A stretch of 64,000 nt of DNA from Heterodera schachtii (Eukaryota; Nematoda; Chromadorea; Rhabditida; Heteroderidae), in assembly GCA_023374025.1 (NCBI GenBank), contig SIJG01000002.1, positions 2,239,626-2,303,625 on the forward strand, in the 5' to 3' direction. Positions within the stretch are counted from its first letter, which is position 1, and every line of letters begins with the position of its first letter. This document shows positions 11,521 to 23,286 of this stretch, in pieces. Made by a program: the position numbers and the translations under genes. Below the pieces are notes generated by a model. The model was not told the origin of the DNA. It searched no databases and saw only the letters and a list, made by a program, of their open reading frames with translations.

Positions 11521-11742
11521 ATTCATTAGTTGTGTTTCTTTTGTGCCTTTTTTCATTGTGAGAATCGGCACAATCACTCAGCAAAATAAATATGTATATG
11601 AATTTAAAATTTAAATTGAAGCAATTAAAATTTGCTGCTGTTTTTTTCTGAATGTTTATGGAAGATTTTTCAAAATGTTCGTTAGAACTATTGAATTAAA
11701 TAATTTAATAATAAAAATTTGAACTTTCTTCAAAATTACAAT

Positions 11743-11843
11743 NNNNNNNNNNNNNNNNNNNNNNNNNNNNNNNNNNNNNNNNNNNNNNNNNNNNNNNNNN
11801 NNNNNNNNNNNNNNNNNNNNNNNNNNNNNNNNNNNNNNNNNNN
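11743..11843. other. Assembly gap (101 N)
   Basis: A run of N. The sequence to the left is AT-rich and transposon-laden and the sequence to the right is gene-rich, so the join may be a scaffolding estimate. True gap size and contiguity are unknown. Confidence 0.99.
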
Positions 11844-11845
11844 CC

Positions 11846-11929
11846 AAGTCATCCCCGCCTTATCCAAGCAGTTCGCTGCTCTGCGCGACTTGGTTTTGTT
11901 TGCTCAGCTTCCATTCGCATCCCAACGTA
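11846..11929 (+). other. Possible last part of an exon cut by the gap
   Basis: Directly after the gap one frame reads VIPALSKQFAALRDLVLFAQ and continues to a CAACGTAAG donor-like site. The peptide looks like an amphipathic helix from a larger gene whose remainder would lie in or before the gap. No domain is recognised and it could be 5' UTR of the next gene. Confidence 0.25.
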
Positions 11930-12145
11930 AGCATTGCCTCCCCCCCCCCTCCCCCCGTCTCCCCTTATATCCTCCCTATGTCCCATCCTCCCCTTGTCAG
12001 TCTCCAATTCCTTCTTCCTCTCTTTTTTCTCGCTCATCCCATTCACTTCACTTCACTTCCTTGCGCCAACGTCAATTTTCTTCATTCTTTGTCAACGTCT
12101 TCCATCAGCATATCCATCCCTTTTTCTTCCTCCATTCACTCCAAA

Positions 12146-12889
12146 ATGACCAATTTTTTATTGCTCAATTTTAATTTTCTGATTGCCTTTTTTGTTACAT
12201 TGACCCAATGCCAAGAATTCCCACCCGTTCAACCTGTCCCGGCACCGCCCGAAACCCAAAATCAAAATTTGGAGGAAAACCCCGAGACGACAACGGGTGA
12301 ACTGACATAAATGAGACAAAAGGATAAATGAATGTTTCCGTTAAAGGCATGCCGCCTTCAGTCACAGAAACAACCGTTGCGCCTTTTGAAGGGCCGTCGC
12401 AAATGAAAGGATTAGGAGGAGGAGAGCAAATTATGACCACAACGCCCCAGGGGAACAGCTCAGAACCAAAACTGAGCAGCCCAACAAATGGAAACGAAGA
12501 AAAGGACACAAAAAGTGAATACGGTCGAATTGGTACTGTAATCAAAATGTTCAGCAGTTGCTGCTGGGGTTGCGCTTTCCACAACAGTCGCAACGACCGA
12601 TTCGCCGGGAAATTCATTTGGCACGACCGAAACGTCACTGGGCACCGACGAGGGTCCGGTGGTGGGTGAGGTCGAATTGTGGAGCTTCGCCGACAACTTG
12701 AGCACCACCACCCTCAGCACCACCACTCTCGACAGTACCATTCTCGACACAACCACGCCTGGCACATCCGTCGACACAACCACCGATCATTCCCCGCCGG
12801 TGCCGGCAGCGGCAGTTGCACAAAGCACAATCGCAATGCTTTTGATGGCTTCAACGGCATTTCTGACAGTTTACGCCTTCTTCCGTTGA
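12146..12889 (+). CDS. Secreted Ser/Thr-rich (mucin-like) protein, possibly GPI-anchored
   Basis: The ATG at 12146 opens a typical signal peptide (FNFLIAFFVTLTQCQ, with cleavage expected after CQ). The mature part is low-complexity: Pro/Glu-rich, then Gly- and Ser/Thr-rich, ending in threonine runs (LSTTTLSTTTLDST) suited to O-glycosylation. The last residues are hydrophobic (AAAVAQSTIAMLLMAST, FLTVYAFFR) with no charged tail beyond a single Arg, as in GPI-anchor signals. I join three exons: 12146 to about 12294, about 12340-12511, and about 12552-12889. The second intron is about 40 nt. No family is recognised. A surface-coat or secreted role is inferred from composition only, and the splice pattern is moderately uncertain. 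Confidence 0.6.
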
Positions 12890-13059
12890 ACGTTTATTTG
12901 GTCGAAAGCCAATCATTTTCGCATGTTATGTCCAAACCGATGTGATTTCTGATTACACTGTGATTTATGGGTTTTTGTTTCGACATTTCCTTCTTTTTGT
13001 TTTCGTTACTTTGTACAAACATTGAATTCATTTTTCAATATATGTTATATCGACAAGGG

Positions 13060-14500
13060 GTTTCGTTAGCAAAAAGGATATCTCAAGTTGGGGAATAGCT
13101 AGGGGGCTGAAATTTTGCATACCTATGCAGCTCGGGACGGGGCATCTGGGAAAACTATAGGTTTTTTGATCAGAGTGCTAACTGAGTCCCAGCGGCTAAT
13201 TTTCCATTTTTGCTTGCGTTTGAGGGCCCGTAACTTTTTTTTTGAAACTCTTATCAAAAAGTTTCCGCTGGTAGGGACCTAAGTTGAAGTGTTTTCTAAA
13301 AAACAAAAAAAATTTCAGGCCTCTACCTGCAATAGAGAAGGCTGTAGGTTCGTGGACTTTTTCAGTACCAACTTTGTCCAGTTCAGTCCCTGTTGAATAA
13401 CTCATTAGGGGTTGAACTGAGCCAGGGGGTGCCAGCAGACTTATTGTAGAGTTTTGAAAGCCCGATTTTTCCAGTTTTTAAAATTTTCAAAATTTTCAAA
13501 ATTTTTCGAGTTAGGCTTAAAAGTCGGTTTTTGGGTTTTTGAATTTTAGGATTTTTTAACGATTTTTCTCGGGAAAACGGAGACCACTTTCAAGCAACAG
13601 TTTTTTGAGCTCTATCGACTGGAATTTTTTTCGAAAAAATTTCGGTTTTTTCCCGGAAACAGAAAAAATTTTTGGCCTGAGCGGGACATTTGAGTCCCGG
13701 GCCTATAACTGCTCAGGGATTGGTTTTAGCCAAAAATTGGCTTAGAGCAAAATTGTAGAGCTTTTTGAGCTCTATCGAATGGTGTATTATATGTTCGGAA
13801 ATTTTCAAAATTTTTCGAGCTAGGCCCCCTAGAAATTTTCGAAAATTTTTTTTGGGTTGAAGAATGGAGTGAAAAATATTTTTCTGGGGTATTTTGAGGT
13901 CCTGAGCACGAATCTGATGTTTGTTTCACGTTTCAGAATTTTTGGAAATTTTTAAAAATTCGAAAATATTTTTCAATTTTTTGGCCCTCAGGATTTTGGG
14001 TTAAATTTTGAAAATTCATAGCTCATTTCATTGTGGGACAATTTTCGTGCAAAAAAGCTTTAAAAATAGCGAAAAATAAGGAGAATTTTATGTGATTTAT
14101 TTGGAATTTCTATCTCTAAAAAGAAAAAAATTATCCCAGAATTTCTAGAAAAATTCAATTTTCAGAAAATTTTTTATAACTCGGTTCTGAAAAGTCACTC
14201 TGGAAAATTAAAATACTACAAAAATCCGCAATTTTTTGCTCTATAATATAAAATTTATTTTAGATTTTTATCACTTTTTTGCAAATTGCTATAAAAATAA
14301 AAGTGATTTTGAGATTCGGGACCATAGGGGGGTGACCAGGATTTTTGAGTTAAAAATTTTTTTCACCAAAAATCTTTCAAAAACATGTCCTTAGGGGCAT
14401 TTAGGGTGCTGATCACGAATATGCAATCAGATTTCAGTTTTGACATCGTCAAGGCCTCAGAATCCCCGTGTGATTGGGGATTCTGAGGCATCATTTTTTT
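13060..14500. repeat. AT-rich noncoding block with internal repeats and a strong hairpin
   Basis: Long stretch with no host exon. It contains repeated phrases such as TTTTTTGAGCTCTATCGA (near 13,602 and 13,763), AAATTTTCAAAATTTTT, and GAGCACGAATCTGA or GATCACGAATATG signatures that recur elsewhere in the window. It ends with the hairpin at 14,454. I interpret it as degenerate dispersed-repeat DNA. Confidence 0.5.
14454..14489. repeat. Perfect 14-bp hairpin followed by a B-box-like motif
   Basis: GCCTCAGAATCCCC (14454-14467) pairs perfectly with GGGGATTCTGAGGC (14476-14489) across an 8-nt loop. About 25 nt later comes AGTTCGAATCCGGA, which matches the RNA polymerase III B-box consensus. No matching A box or cloverleaf is evident, so it is not a tRNA gene. 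It may be a SINE remnant or a small structured RNA. Confidence 0.55.
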
Positions 14501-14729
14501 GGGAGGGGGAAAAGTTCGAATCCGGACGGTGTTCATTAATTTTGTATATATTTTTTGCTTATTTTTACATGTTTTTAATTAATTTAAAAGAGTGTTTGTT
14601 TTTTTAAATTATTTAAATTAAATTATTTTTTTGTGAAAAATTTTTTTTAAATAAATTTAAATTATTATAAGCTTCAAAGTTTTTGTTAATTAATAAAAAT
14701 GACAATTATTTTACAATTTTTAAAATTTT

Positions 14730-14970
14730 TTGTACCTCTTCTAATCACCATTGTACCTCTTCTAATCACTTTTTTGTACCTCTTCTAATCACTTTTTTGT
14801 ACCTCTTCTAATCACCGTTGTACCTCTTCTAATCACCGTTGTACCTCTTTTCATCTCTGTTGCACCTCTTCTAATCACTATTGTACCTCTTCTTGTCATT
14901 GTTGTACCTCTTCTAATCACTGTTCTACCTCTTTTAATCACTTTTGAAACTTTTCTTATCACTTTTGTAT
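14730..14970. repeat. 22-23-bp minisatellite, about ten copies
   Basis: Tandem copies of TTGTACCTCTTCTAATCAC with small variants run through this interval. The minus-strand frame across it (repeating RRGTTVI) is a by-product of the repeat length. The array lies about 440 bp upstream of the SCYL1-like gene. Confidence 0.85.
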
Positions 14971-15412
14971 TCATGATCAGACCTAGGTAGCGAAGCTCAA
15001 GAAGCGCGAAGCGCTTTATCCCATTCCCAGACCCGACGGTTCACGCACCCGCTAGTTATCTTATTATTTAGGCTTTTATGTAAAAAATGATAGAAAAAAA
15101 TTCTCGAGTGGGTGAAGCATAAATTGCTCATTCTTGTAATTACGCAGACGACAACAGGCCTCCCATATTTATGTAATTACACACTAATTAATTTACCTAA
15201 TTATAAGTAACAATTGATTTACTTACCGACGAATCGTGGCTTTGATTGAACAGCGAAACGTGGACTAATTTTTTTAATTTATTAATTAAATTATTTCCAT
15301 GCTTTTTGGCGCATTTTATTTCATTTCATCTCGACCAATTAGCAAATAATTTTAATTTCTCAAGATTTTCCTAACATTTATTTGGTTGAATTGCGTTTTA
15401 TTCTTCTAACTT

Positions 15413-18400
15413 ATGTCCTCTGTGCTGAGTTCCCTTTTTTCACGCGATCCGAAAGCATCTTTTCCTTTTGAATTGCCCTCCGATTCTTTCACTACCATTC
15501 AGCAGGAAATTTTTGTCGGCAAAAGCTTCAAAAAAGTCAGTAAAGAAACAAAACATCGGTGATTCATGGATTTTCTTTGCTTTTAGAGCGATTCATCCGA
15601 AAAGGCCACCTGTTTTTGGAGTTCTTCTCCGAGTTCGACTTTAAAGGCCCAAGCGCAGAAATTGAAAACGCTTAGGCATCCAAATGTGCTCACTTTTGTC
15701 GACTCCCTCGAGACTGATTCGGCCTTCTTTCTGATAACGGAGCCGTGCCGCCCTTTGGATTATTACCTCGGCCAAACCTCGTTGAATAGCACTCAGCGGG
15801 AACTGTTCGTCTCCTGGGGGCTTTACCAAGTGTTGGTCCGATTTCCAAGTTTTTCCTCAATTTACTTTAGTGCCAATTGTCCCTTTACCACAGAATTGCC
15901 TCAAATTCCTGCATAACGAGGCAAAAATTTCGCACAACAACCTAAGAAATGCCATTTTTGTCACTGAGTCGGGCGATTGGAAGTTGGCTTCCTTCCACCT
16001 CAGCGGCACTTTCAGGTCCAACAAAAACGAATCATTGCCCACCCCCATAAATCTGTTTCAATTCATTTCCTTCAGTTCACCGCAATGCGACCTCAATGAT
16101 TTGGCGGAAACTCTCAACAGAATCTTTCGACCAAATTCTTCCGCTGATTCGACGCAACTTCCGAAGAGAGTCCAACCGTTGTTTCGACGTTTCAATGCTC
16201 GCGGAAGGTCCGTCATGGCAGTCGCGGACATTCTAAACGGTGATTCACTAACAATAAAATGTTCTCAATTATTGAATTCCATCTTTTGTCCCTCCCTTTT
16301 TATTGGTGTCTTTTTTCAGAGTGTCGGTCCGTCGGCGGTTTTATGAAGAACAAATTCGTTGATACGCTTTTATTCCTCGACGAATTTCAACTTCGGGACG
16401 CTGCAGAAAGGCAGTCCTTTTTCGTGCAGTTGAATTCGAATTTAGACCTTTTCCCCGACGATATTTCTCGCAACAAAATTTTGCCAAAACTAATTCATGT
16501 CCGTTTTTGCCTCATTTTTGCTTTATTAACAAAGCACTTACCAATTAGACGTACGAATTCGGAGACGCGGGTGCCCACATTTTGGTGCCAATGTTCAAAT
16601 TGGGCAGACTTCTCGACGAGAATGAGGTGGCAATGACTCCTTTCAACTGGGTTTTAACCTTTTGGTTTAGTACCAACAGAGAATCGTCCCATGCCTTGTC
16701 AAATTGTTCAGTTCGACGGACCGAACGACACGGTGATGCACCAGTTGCATGGGTTTTAAACATTTTTCTTATTAAAGGGTCAAACTGTTGGAGAGAATCG
16801 ATGAATTTTCCAGCCATTTAAGGCCACAAGTGGTTAATGAAAAAATCTACGGGTATTGCACAAAATTTAAAAAAAATTAGTTTTATTTGAATTTTTAAAG
16901 GAATTTAATTACGGGTTTCATGGATTCCAATTCTGCCGTTCGGGAAAGCACTGTGAAGGCAATCGTTTCGTTTGCCGACAAATTGAACCACAGCAATTTG
17001 AACACTGATCTGATGAAGCATTTGGCACGACTCCAAGGCAAATGAAATGGGAGGGGGGGGGGGGAGCCAAAATCTTTTAAATTAGATTTTGTCAAGGGTT
17101 TCAGGTTCCGATCCCGAGCCCAGCATTCGGACAAACACAACGATTGTACATTTTCAGTAGTAATAATTCATCCCCCAACTACGCCTTTCTTTTTTAGTGT
17201 CTCGGCAAAATCGGCTGTTTCATTGACCCGTCCCATCGCCAACGCATTTTAATCTCCGCTTTCACTCGCGCCCTCAAAGATCCCTTTCCGCCAGCGCGGA
17301 TGGCCGGCGTTATTGCGCTGAGTGCCACCCAGCAGTATTACTTTCTGGCGGAGGTCGCCCAAAGGGTTTTGCCGTCGCTTGCGCCGTTGGCAATTGACCC
17401 GGACAAACAAGTGAAAATTGGACATTAATGGTAAACAAAGACAGTCACTCCCTTTTCTTAGGTGCGAGATCAGAGCTTCAAGGCAATGAATGGTTTTTTG
17501 GAGAAACTGCAAAAAGCCAGCGAAAGTCCGGAATTAATCCCCGAATTGGAGGCCCAAGTGAAGGCGGGCGGCAAAGGAGGCCTTTTGGGAGGGGACAAAG
17601 TGCCGCAATGGGCCGGCTGGGCCATAAAGGCAATTTCCGGCAAATTCTACAAAGCATCGTCTCCGCCGGCACAGCCGGACCAACAACAAAGTCGGACAGA
17701 GGTGGCGAAGTCGGAGATGAACGGACCGGAAAAGGAACGACACGGCACAGCAGCGAAGGAGGAAGCGGACAGAGCAACGACGGCACTTCCCCGGGAGGAG
17801 TCCTTCTCATCTTCGCACAGTTCGGCAAAAGGCACAAATTCGACATTGGCCGAGGGATGGGGCGAATTAGTGGACGAAGACGATGAAAACGAAACGACGC
17901 TGATGGGGAGGGACAGAGAGAAAAACGCCATCACGTGGGGGGAGGAGACGGACGAATGGGAGGCCGGCGAAACGGTAATTTGGTGGAGGAAGGGAGGGGA
18001 CTTTGCCATTATGGTACCCCGAGTCAAAACCCGGCACCGTCCCTACTGTCTCTTTTAAATGATATCAATTACTTAATTTAAAAGAAATACTTCCATTCAC
18101 AGACTTCCGTTCAAAATGCCGAGCTAATCACAACCCAAAATGCCAAAACGAACACAATGCCAAACATTTCCACGTCCTCTTCACCGGTCACTCTAAAACC
18201 AACGAAAGGAACGACTTCTCTAAAATTGGGAGCAGTCAAAAAGCCCTCCGACAAAGCGAAAGGTTCAAATTAACTTAGTAAGCGTGTCTTTTAAATTGGC
18301 TTTTTTCATTTAAGCTAATGACAATTTGCTGGACCTTTTGCTCGATTTAAATATGGGCGAGGAAAATTCACTTGGCAAAAAGTCTTTGCCAAATGTTACC

Positions 18401-18589
18401 GATGCAAAAGAATTGAAGAGAACGGCGAACAGCAGCAGCACAGGGAATTTTGCAAGTGTGGCGACTCAAATGGCACAACAGCGAAGGAATGAGCAACAGA
18501 AAAAGGAGCAGCAAAAGGGCGAAGAGAGTGCGGCGAGAGGGGGCAAAAAGGAGGAGGAAGGGACACGGACGGACTGGCAAAGTTGGTGA
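15413..18589 (+). CDS. scyl-1: SCYL1-like N-terminal kinase-like protein
   Basis: SCYL1 is a catalytically weak or inactive kinase-like protein that binds COPI coat and acts in Golgi-ER trafficking. The ATG at 15413 starts a degenerate kinase domain: KTLRHPNVLTFVDSLETDS, then VSWGLYQVL, NCLKFLHNEAKISHNNL, and DWKLASFHLSG where an active kinase would have HRD and DFG motifs. HEAT repeats follow (GGFMKNKFVDTLLFLDEFQL; NKILPKLIHTYEFGDAGAHI; LISAFTRALKDPFPPARMAG; QVRDQSFKAMNGFLEKLQ). The tail is acidic, then basic and Gln-rich, with SLKLGAVKKPSDKAK and a final DWQSW stop. About 14 exons can be linked in frame; the intron at 17038-17104 uses a GC donor. Order and motifs match the family end to end. 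Confidence 0.93.
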
Positions 18590-19366
18590 GGAAGGGAGGA
18601 GAAGGAGCAGCAAAAGAGGAGGCGGAGGAGGAAACAGAAGGGACAGAGAGGAGCAAGAAGGAGGGAAGGAAGAAGAGAGGAAGAGAACAAAGGAGAGAGA
18701 CCCCCCCCCCCCCCCCTCTACAGAAAAAACTCCTAATTTAACACAAGTCGAAGTCGTTTTGTTCTTATTGGTTATACCGTTGACCTCCAAACTTGTAGTT
18801 TATCATATCATTTTAAGGAATTTAAGCCTGTATCCACCGCCTTTTTAATGATCAAAAAGATGTTTTTTTGGCATAATTCCAACAATTTTGGTAACATTTC
18901 ATGTTTTGTCACACTTTGTACAGTGAACAAATTGGCACTTTGAAATTCTGAACAATAAATGTTGCTTAAAAAGGCTACATAAGTATTAGTTAATTAGCTC
19001 TGGGAAAAAAGAAAAAACAACGGGAGAGAGTATAAATTGAAATTTGTTTGTGGCGTTGTGGGAAAAACCGGCAGACCGAAAAATGAGAATTTGTTCAATA
19101 AAAGAACCTATTGTTTTTAGAAATGGGCGGAGAATGGGGGGGGGGACATTCCAATTTTGGTTCGGATTTGAGTGGCGGGGGTTGCACCGGTGGTTCACTT
19201 CACTCGCGTCGGTTGACCGTTCGTTGCCCGCTTTGCCTTTGCTTTTTTGTCTCATTCTTCCGCCTCGTCGTCGTCCCCCGGCGGAAGTCTTTGTTTCTCT
19301 GCGTCTCTCTTGCCCATCTTTTTCCTTAACTCTCTCTTTCTCTGTGTCTCTCTCTAAACTTTCCAC

Positions 19367-20710
19367 TCACTCTTTTTCTGCCACATTGTACTGCTTCTGT
19401 TTGTACTTCTTCCAGGCTGAACACCCAAAGATAATGATGATCAGCAAGAGCAAACAAACGACGATCACCAAAAGCGGGGGCAGCCACGAGAGGGAACCTT
19501 TGGAGGGGAGAAAGGCATTTGCGAAGGGCGACAGGGGGGCAACTCACTGCCAACGCGCAGATTCTGCTCCAAACTGAGTTCGTGCCGTTCCTTCGGCAAG
19601 TCAACCTTTGAGGAAAATTCATTGTGCGCAACGCATCTGAACAACAAAAAACCTGATGGATTGATTAAGGAAATGCGATTGGCAAGTGAGCAAGGAATGC
19701 TCGGGGGAGAGCCCCGTCCTCCCGAAATGTTGGCCTGTGCCATTGGCAATGCCCCGAGGCGCCTTCGCCCCCCCCCTCCGGTGATTGTGCCCCTATTCAC
19801 TTGTAAATGCCCTCGTCCTTCCCACAAACTCTTCGAATTCGCAAATTTTGTCCGTCCAACAAATATTTGAGCTGCGGCCGTTCTCCGTCCTCCACAATGG
19901 CACTCAAATCTGTCAACATTTCCAACATTCCTTCCTTCGCTACTGTTTCTGTCCCTTTTTCTCACTGATTGGCGTTCCGTCTTTCGACCACGAAAGTGTC
20001 GGCTTTGGGTAACCCGCCACGGGGCACTGAACAGTCGCAGTTTCGCCGGCCGTCGCTTTGTTTGTCGGTCCGACCCATGCGAATGCATTGGCTTCGTCCG
20101 CTTGGACCAATCGCATCGATGCATTTGCGACCAAAACGGGTCGCACTTCAAATTGGATTTGCTTCCACTTTTAAGCAATGGTCGGATTCGCTTACTGTAC
20201 ACAAACAAATTGCCCGTGACGAGTTTGTCGTCCTCCGTTGTGATTTCGCATCGGTATTTGCCAATGACGGAAATGGGCACGAGGCCAAAGTCGAGAAAAG
20301 CGCGATTCCCTTCGGGACTGAGTCTGAAAGGGAGAGGCGAGGATGGGTGATCACCACTGATCGGTTGGGGGTGAGAAGACGGACCTGGCCTGGTGGTGTC
20401 GGAGCGGCGGAGGGTGCAATTGGACTTAATGGAAGCATTGCAAACTTTGAAAAGCAACCGGTAATTGTTAAAGAGTTCAGTTTTGATGCTTACTGAATCG
20501 GGCACTTTTGATCGGAAGCTGATCACTGCCGTCGGAAGTTGCCTGACACCAAAGAGCGCTCAAATTTGCTATCTGTGCGCTGTTTTCCGAGCTCCTTCCC
20601 GATTTGGCATCGAATACCAATGCCAAATTGCCCTGAGCAAAAGGGTCGGCCGAGGAAAAATGCAATTGAATGACAAAAAGGGCAAAAATGGGAATGAAAA
20701 AGCCGTTCAT
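19367..20710 (-). CDS. Two-Ig-domain single-pass membrane protein
   Basis: From the ATG at 20710 a signal peptide (MNGFFIPIFALFVIQLHFSS) leads into a first Ig-like domain containing NASIKSNC and GKYRCEITTEDDKLVTGNL. The second, I-set-like, domain has AGETATVQCPVAGYPKPTL, SWSKDG, then KDEGIYK joined to CVAHNEFSSKV (the DxGxYxCxAxN signature). One hydrophobic span follows (LLVIVVCLLLLIIIIFGCSA) and a short basic tail, WKKYKQKQYNVAEKE, with the stop at 19367. Seven or so exons join in frame on the minus strand. The architecture resembles ZIG-1 of C. elegans or basigin/neuroplastin; which one is closer I cannot tell. It is probably a cell-surface adhesion or signalling protein. Confidence 0.82.
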
Positions 20711-20879
20711 CGACGTGAAATATGTTGGAATAAATTCAAAATTCAGAAGCATTTCGAAAGGGGCGAAAGAAAAAGGCGACGAATTTGGCGATTGGGAGAG
20801 AATGTCTCAGCTGATCAATTGGCATCGCTGAAGAAATTTCCAATTTTTAAACTCAAAAAGTGCGGAAAATAATGAAAAT

Positions 20880-23253
20880 TGGGGGAGGGACTCGTTGGGC
20901 AAAACAAACGAAACGAAATGAGGCGAAAGTGTGAAATTGAATTGGACGCGGAGAGAGGGGGGGGGGGGGGGGGGGGGACGATTTGCAAAGCCAAATTTTA
21001 TTCCAACGGAACTTTGAGGGGTTTTTGTGCGTCAGTGAGGAAAAGCCAAAAGCAGAAAATGGAGGGAGAAAAACAAATTTAGGAAAAGATTTTAAGGGCC
21101 AAATGCATCTGTCGGCCAAATTGGAGAGAACGAAAAATGGCAGCAAATGGGGGAGGGCATCTTTTGACGGGACGGCGGACGGAATTGGGAGGAATAATTT
21201 GAGGAAAATGAACGTGGGAAGGGAAGGCGCAGTTGTTGTCCCCCGGGGGGATAAACATAAATTTGAGCATTTTTTGAGGAGGGGGGAGGGAAATTTGGAA
21301 TTGATTTACCACGTCGATTCATCATTTGATAGCAAAGCCAAAGTGATTGATGTTTATTTGCCAATCGGATTGGCCAATCCGCGGGACATTTTGGGGTCTT
21401 TTCCCACACCTTTCCTTTCCCTTTGGCCGTCCCAACTTTTGCAATAAAACAAATAAAATAAAAATTATTTACGGCCGATGAATTTCACTGGCAAACGTTT
21501 AAAATCGACGGCAGATGCATTTTCATTGTTTGGAGGGCTTTTATTTGCTCAAAATATTCATTCCATCCATCGCAGTCCGTCCGTTAAAATAAAACAAAAG
21601 CGGAAAATGGAGGGACGAAATTGTGGGAAAATTTGGCAAAAGCCGGGCCTTGGGACATTAGGGAAATTTTAGGGTAATTAACTTCAATAATTAATGCTAT
21701 TTGGACTTCCCTTGTGGGGTCTTTTGGTGTGTCTCTCTCTGTCCATGGTCAGAAATTAAATTCCATTTTTTTAGCTTTTCGTCCGCTTTTCCAATGGTAG
21801 CTAATCAATCAAACATTGCCCCTCCGCCCATCAATCAATCAAAAAACCAATTTAGCCAAAAAGTATTTCAATTGACGCGTTTATCCTCCGGCGATAATCC
21901 CTCCCTCCGTCGTATTATTCTCTGATCATCGATTTATTTGTGTTTTGGGAGTAAAAACAGTGCACCATTCGGCCGGGGGGGGGGGGAAATTTGGCGGTGA
22001 TTCGGAGGGAATTTCCTCCGTTTGCCCCTCCTCACAAATCAGCCCACCGCTTCAGCGGAGACAGTGAGGGCAAATGGGGCGGGGGACAACAAACGATCGA
22101 GGGGGGGGGGGGGGGGGGGGAAGGGAGGCAAAGGGAAATGGGGAGGGAGGGCGGGGGGGGGGGGTGAGAGGGCAACCGACGCCCCCCCTCCGCCCACCAC
22201 CCCGGCGGGGGTTGTACCGCTAAGAGAGATGAAAGAGCCTCCTCCCCTCCCTTCTTCCTCTTCCCCCCTCCCCCTCCCTTCTTCCTCCCCCCCCCCCTCC
22301 CCCTCCTCCGCCCTTTTTCCCTTTTCCTCCGGCGTTTTCTTTTTTGGGTGGTCGTTCGCCTGCTTCTGCTGCTGCTGTTTTCTGTTGTTGTCCAATTGGG
22401 CTGTGACAACGCGCGACAAAATGATCTTTTGGGTGGCAGCAAATGAAAAAAAGAGCAAAGAAAGAAATTAAAAAAAAAAAAAAATTGGGGGGGGGAGGGG
22501 TAAATTTAAGGAAATTTAAACCCTTTGCACCTTTAAATTTCGATGATAGAAGAAAATCCAAATGAATAATCATTATTATTTAAGCAAAAAGTTATTGAAG
22601 AACAAAACGCAAAAGGCAAAACAAAAGAGAATTGAGAGCAATTGAAATTAATTTAAGTGGATTTTAGACATTTTACAAAGTTAATCAAAGAGAATTTTGA
22701 AAATTGATCAGTAAAATACGAAAATATTTAAAGCATTGATTTGACTCATCGTCAAAAGGGCCGTTTTTGGTAAACGATTGGGCGAAAAGATGAAATGATT
22801 CGATTATTAAGAAATGTTGGGGTTTGTCCTTGAATGCAAGGACACCCTTAGGCAATGGCATAATTATTTTGTGCAAATTTGGGTTGTAACAAAACTTGAG
22901 AAATATAATTTTTCTCAATAAATCATTCATTTAAATTTTTCTATCGCCGGCACTTTCCTTACACAAAAAATTTCTGCAAATGGCACGCTGTAAAAATTCT
23001 CGAAAATAAAAATGAAATATTTTAAGTTTTTTAATGATTTTTTTCAAAAATTATTTTCTTCGCTTTCTTTTCCCCTTTTCTCTGTTTTCCACCTAATTAA
23101 ATTAAACAATCACAAATGAACAAAAAAAATTTTGGAGGGTGGGGATAAATCTATTCATGAAATAACACATTAAAAATGTAGAATACAGTAACTCCGTATC
23201 GTCTCACTCTCTCTTTTCTCTCCTCTTGTCTCTTTCTCCCTCTTCCTCGTTTC

Positions 23254-23286
<33 letters not shown>

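Noticed and set aside
14789..14974. Minus-strand frame encoding a repeating RRGTTVI peptide
   Set aside because: It is a direct consequence of the 22-23-bp minisatellite; no start context, splice sites or family.
19465..20526. 353-codon minus-strand frame
   Set aside because: It overlaps the Ig-domain gene but reads through several of its introns in shifting frames; the spliced model gives conserved Ig motifs and a TM, which this frame does not.
22022..22471. Overlapping long frames on both strands
   Set aside because: Poly-G/C and CT-rich low-complexity DNA gives Gly/Pro/Arg-only peptides in all frames.
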